In this document: piece by piece, positions 6,368-6,663 of the stretch | Layout of the letters: every line of letters begins with the position of its first letter | Position numbering within the stretch: position 1 is the first letter of the stretch | Source of the DNA: an uncultured Clostridium sp. | GTDB taxonomy: Bacteria > Bacillota > Clostridia > Clostridiales > Clostridiaceae | Direction of reading: 5' to 3' | DNA length: 6,663 nucleotides | Assembly (NCBI GenBank): GCA_934755305.1 | Contig: CAKVLD010000107.1 | Location: 1-6,663, forward strand | Translations under genes and position numbers: made by a program | The notes under the pieces: model-generated | What the model was told of the DNA's origin: nothing | What the model saw: the letters and a program-made list of their open reading frames with translations, nothing else | Database searches by the model: none

Positions 6368-6663
6368 CTTAAAAAAGAAGTATGGAAACCTTGAAGTTTT
6401 AAAAGATATTAGCATTAATATTAAAGAAGGTGAAGTATTATGTATAATAGGTCCATCTGGTTCAGGGAAAAGTACATTTTTAAGATGTTTAAATGCTCTA
6501 GAAGAAATTAATGAAGGTGAAGTTAGTATATTAGGGGAAAATATTTTTGATAAAAAAACCAACATTAATAAAGTAAGAGAACATATAGGCATGGTATTTC
6601 AAAACTTTAACTTGTTCCCTCATTTAACTGTTTTGGACAATATAACAATGGCACCTAAACTAT
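6348..6663 (+). CDS. glnQ: Amino-acid ABC transporter ATP-binding protein (3' partial)
   Basis: The first 105 codons of the importer's ATPase, cut by the right edge. The ATG at 6348 is preceded by AAGGAGA (6334-6340) at 7 bases. Visible motifs are the A-loop Tyr12, Walker A 'GPSGSGKST' (35-43), the family-typical 'FLRCLNALEE' after it, and the Q-loop Gln85 in 'MVFQNFNLFPHLTVLDN'. The signature LSGGQ, Walker B and H-loop lie beyond the window. 'LRCLNALEE' and 'FQNFNLFPHLTVLDN' are characteristic of the polar amino-acid uptake (PAAT) class. The gene overlaps the permease by 20 bases in another frame, which suggests translational coupling. By family knowledge it binds the permease EAA loop and hydrolyses ATP to drive uptake. 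Confidence 0.93.
   Translation, partial: MVVKVNNLKKKYGNLEVLKDISINIKEGEVLCIIGPSGSGKSTFLRCLNALEEINEGEVSILGENIFDKKTNINKVREHIGMVFQNFNLFPHLTVLDNITMAPKL

Overview
The DNA is strongly AT-rich, prefers A/T-ending codons, has strong AGGAG/GGGGG-type ribosome binding sites, and encodes an LPXTG wall-anchor motif, a lipobox lipoprotein and clostridial-type F5/8-plus-Ig-like surface modules. This points to a low-GC Gram-positive, most likely Clostridium sensu stricto (C. perfringens-like). The species cannot be fixed from the sequence alone.

Left part (1-3450): the 3' portion of a very large modular surface protein, open at the left edge. Visible parts are a helical region, two 'sequence-with-Asp/Asn-Gly-x-Trp' beta modules, one F5/8 type C (CBM32-like) carbohydrate-binding domain, four diverged Ig-like repeats, a long Asp/Asn/Ser-rich linker and a C-terminal hydrophobic anchor without LPXTG. 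A catalytic domain, if there is one, lies upstream. Two hairpins separate this gene from the convergent gene that follows.

Middle (3464-4711): a minus-strand C-terminal fragment of an LPXTG wall-anchored protein. It has no signal peptide and no ribosome binding site at its ATG, and looks like the residue of a larger deleted gene. An Asn-rich hypothetical gene of unknown function on the plus strand follows, read divergently from the fragment.

Right part (4771-6663): a polar amino-acid ABC importer operon in the order binding lipoprotein, permease, ATPase (the glnHPQ order). The ATPase is cut by the right edge. The binding protein keeps nearly all residues that contact glutamine in E. coli GlnH, so glutamine is the favoured substrate. 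The lipoprotein would capture the amino acid outside the membrane, the permease would form the channel, and the ATPase would power uptake. The operon has a near-consensus promoter followed almost at once by a 19-bp hairpin with a T-tract, so transcription must pass a terminator before reaching the first gene. This leader is the most unusual element in the window.
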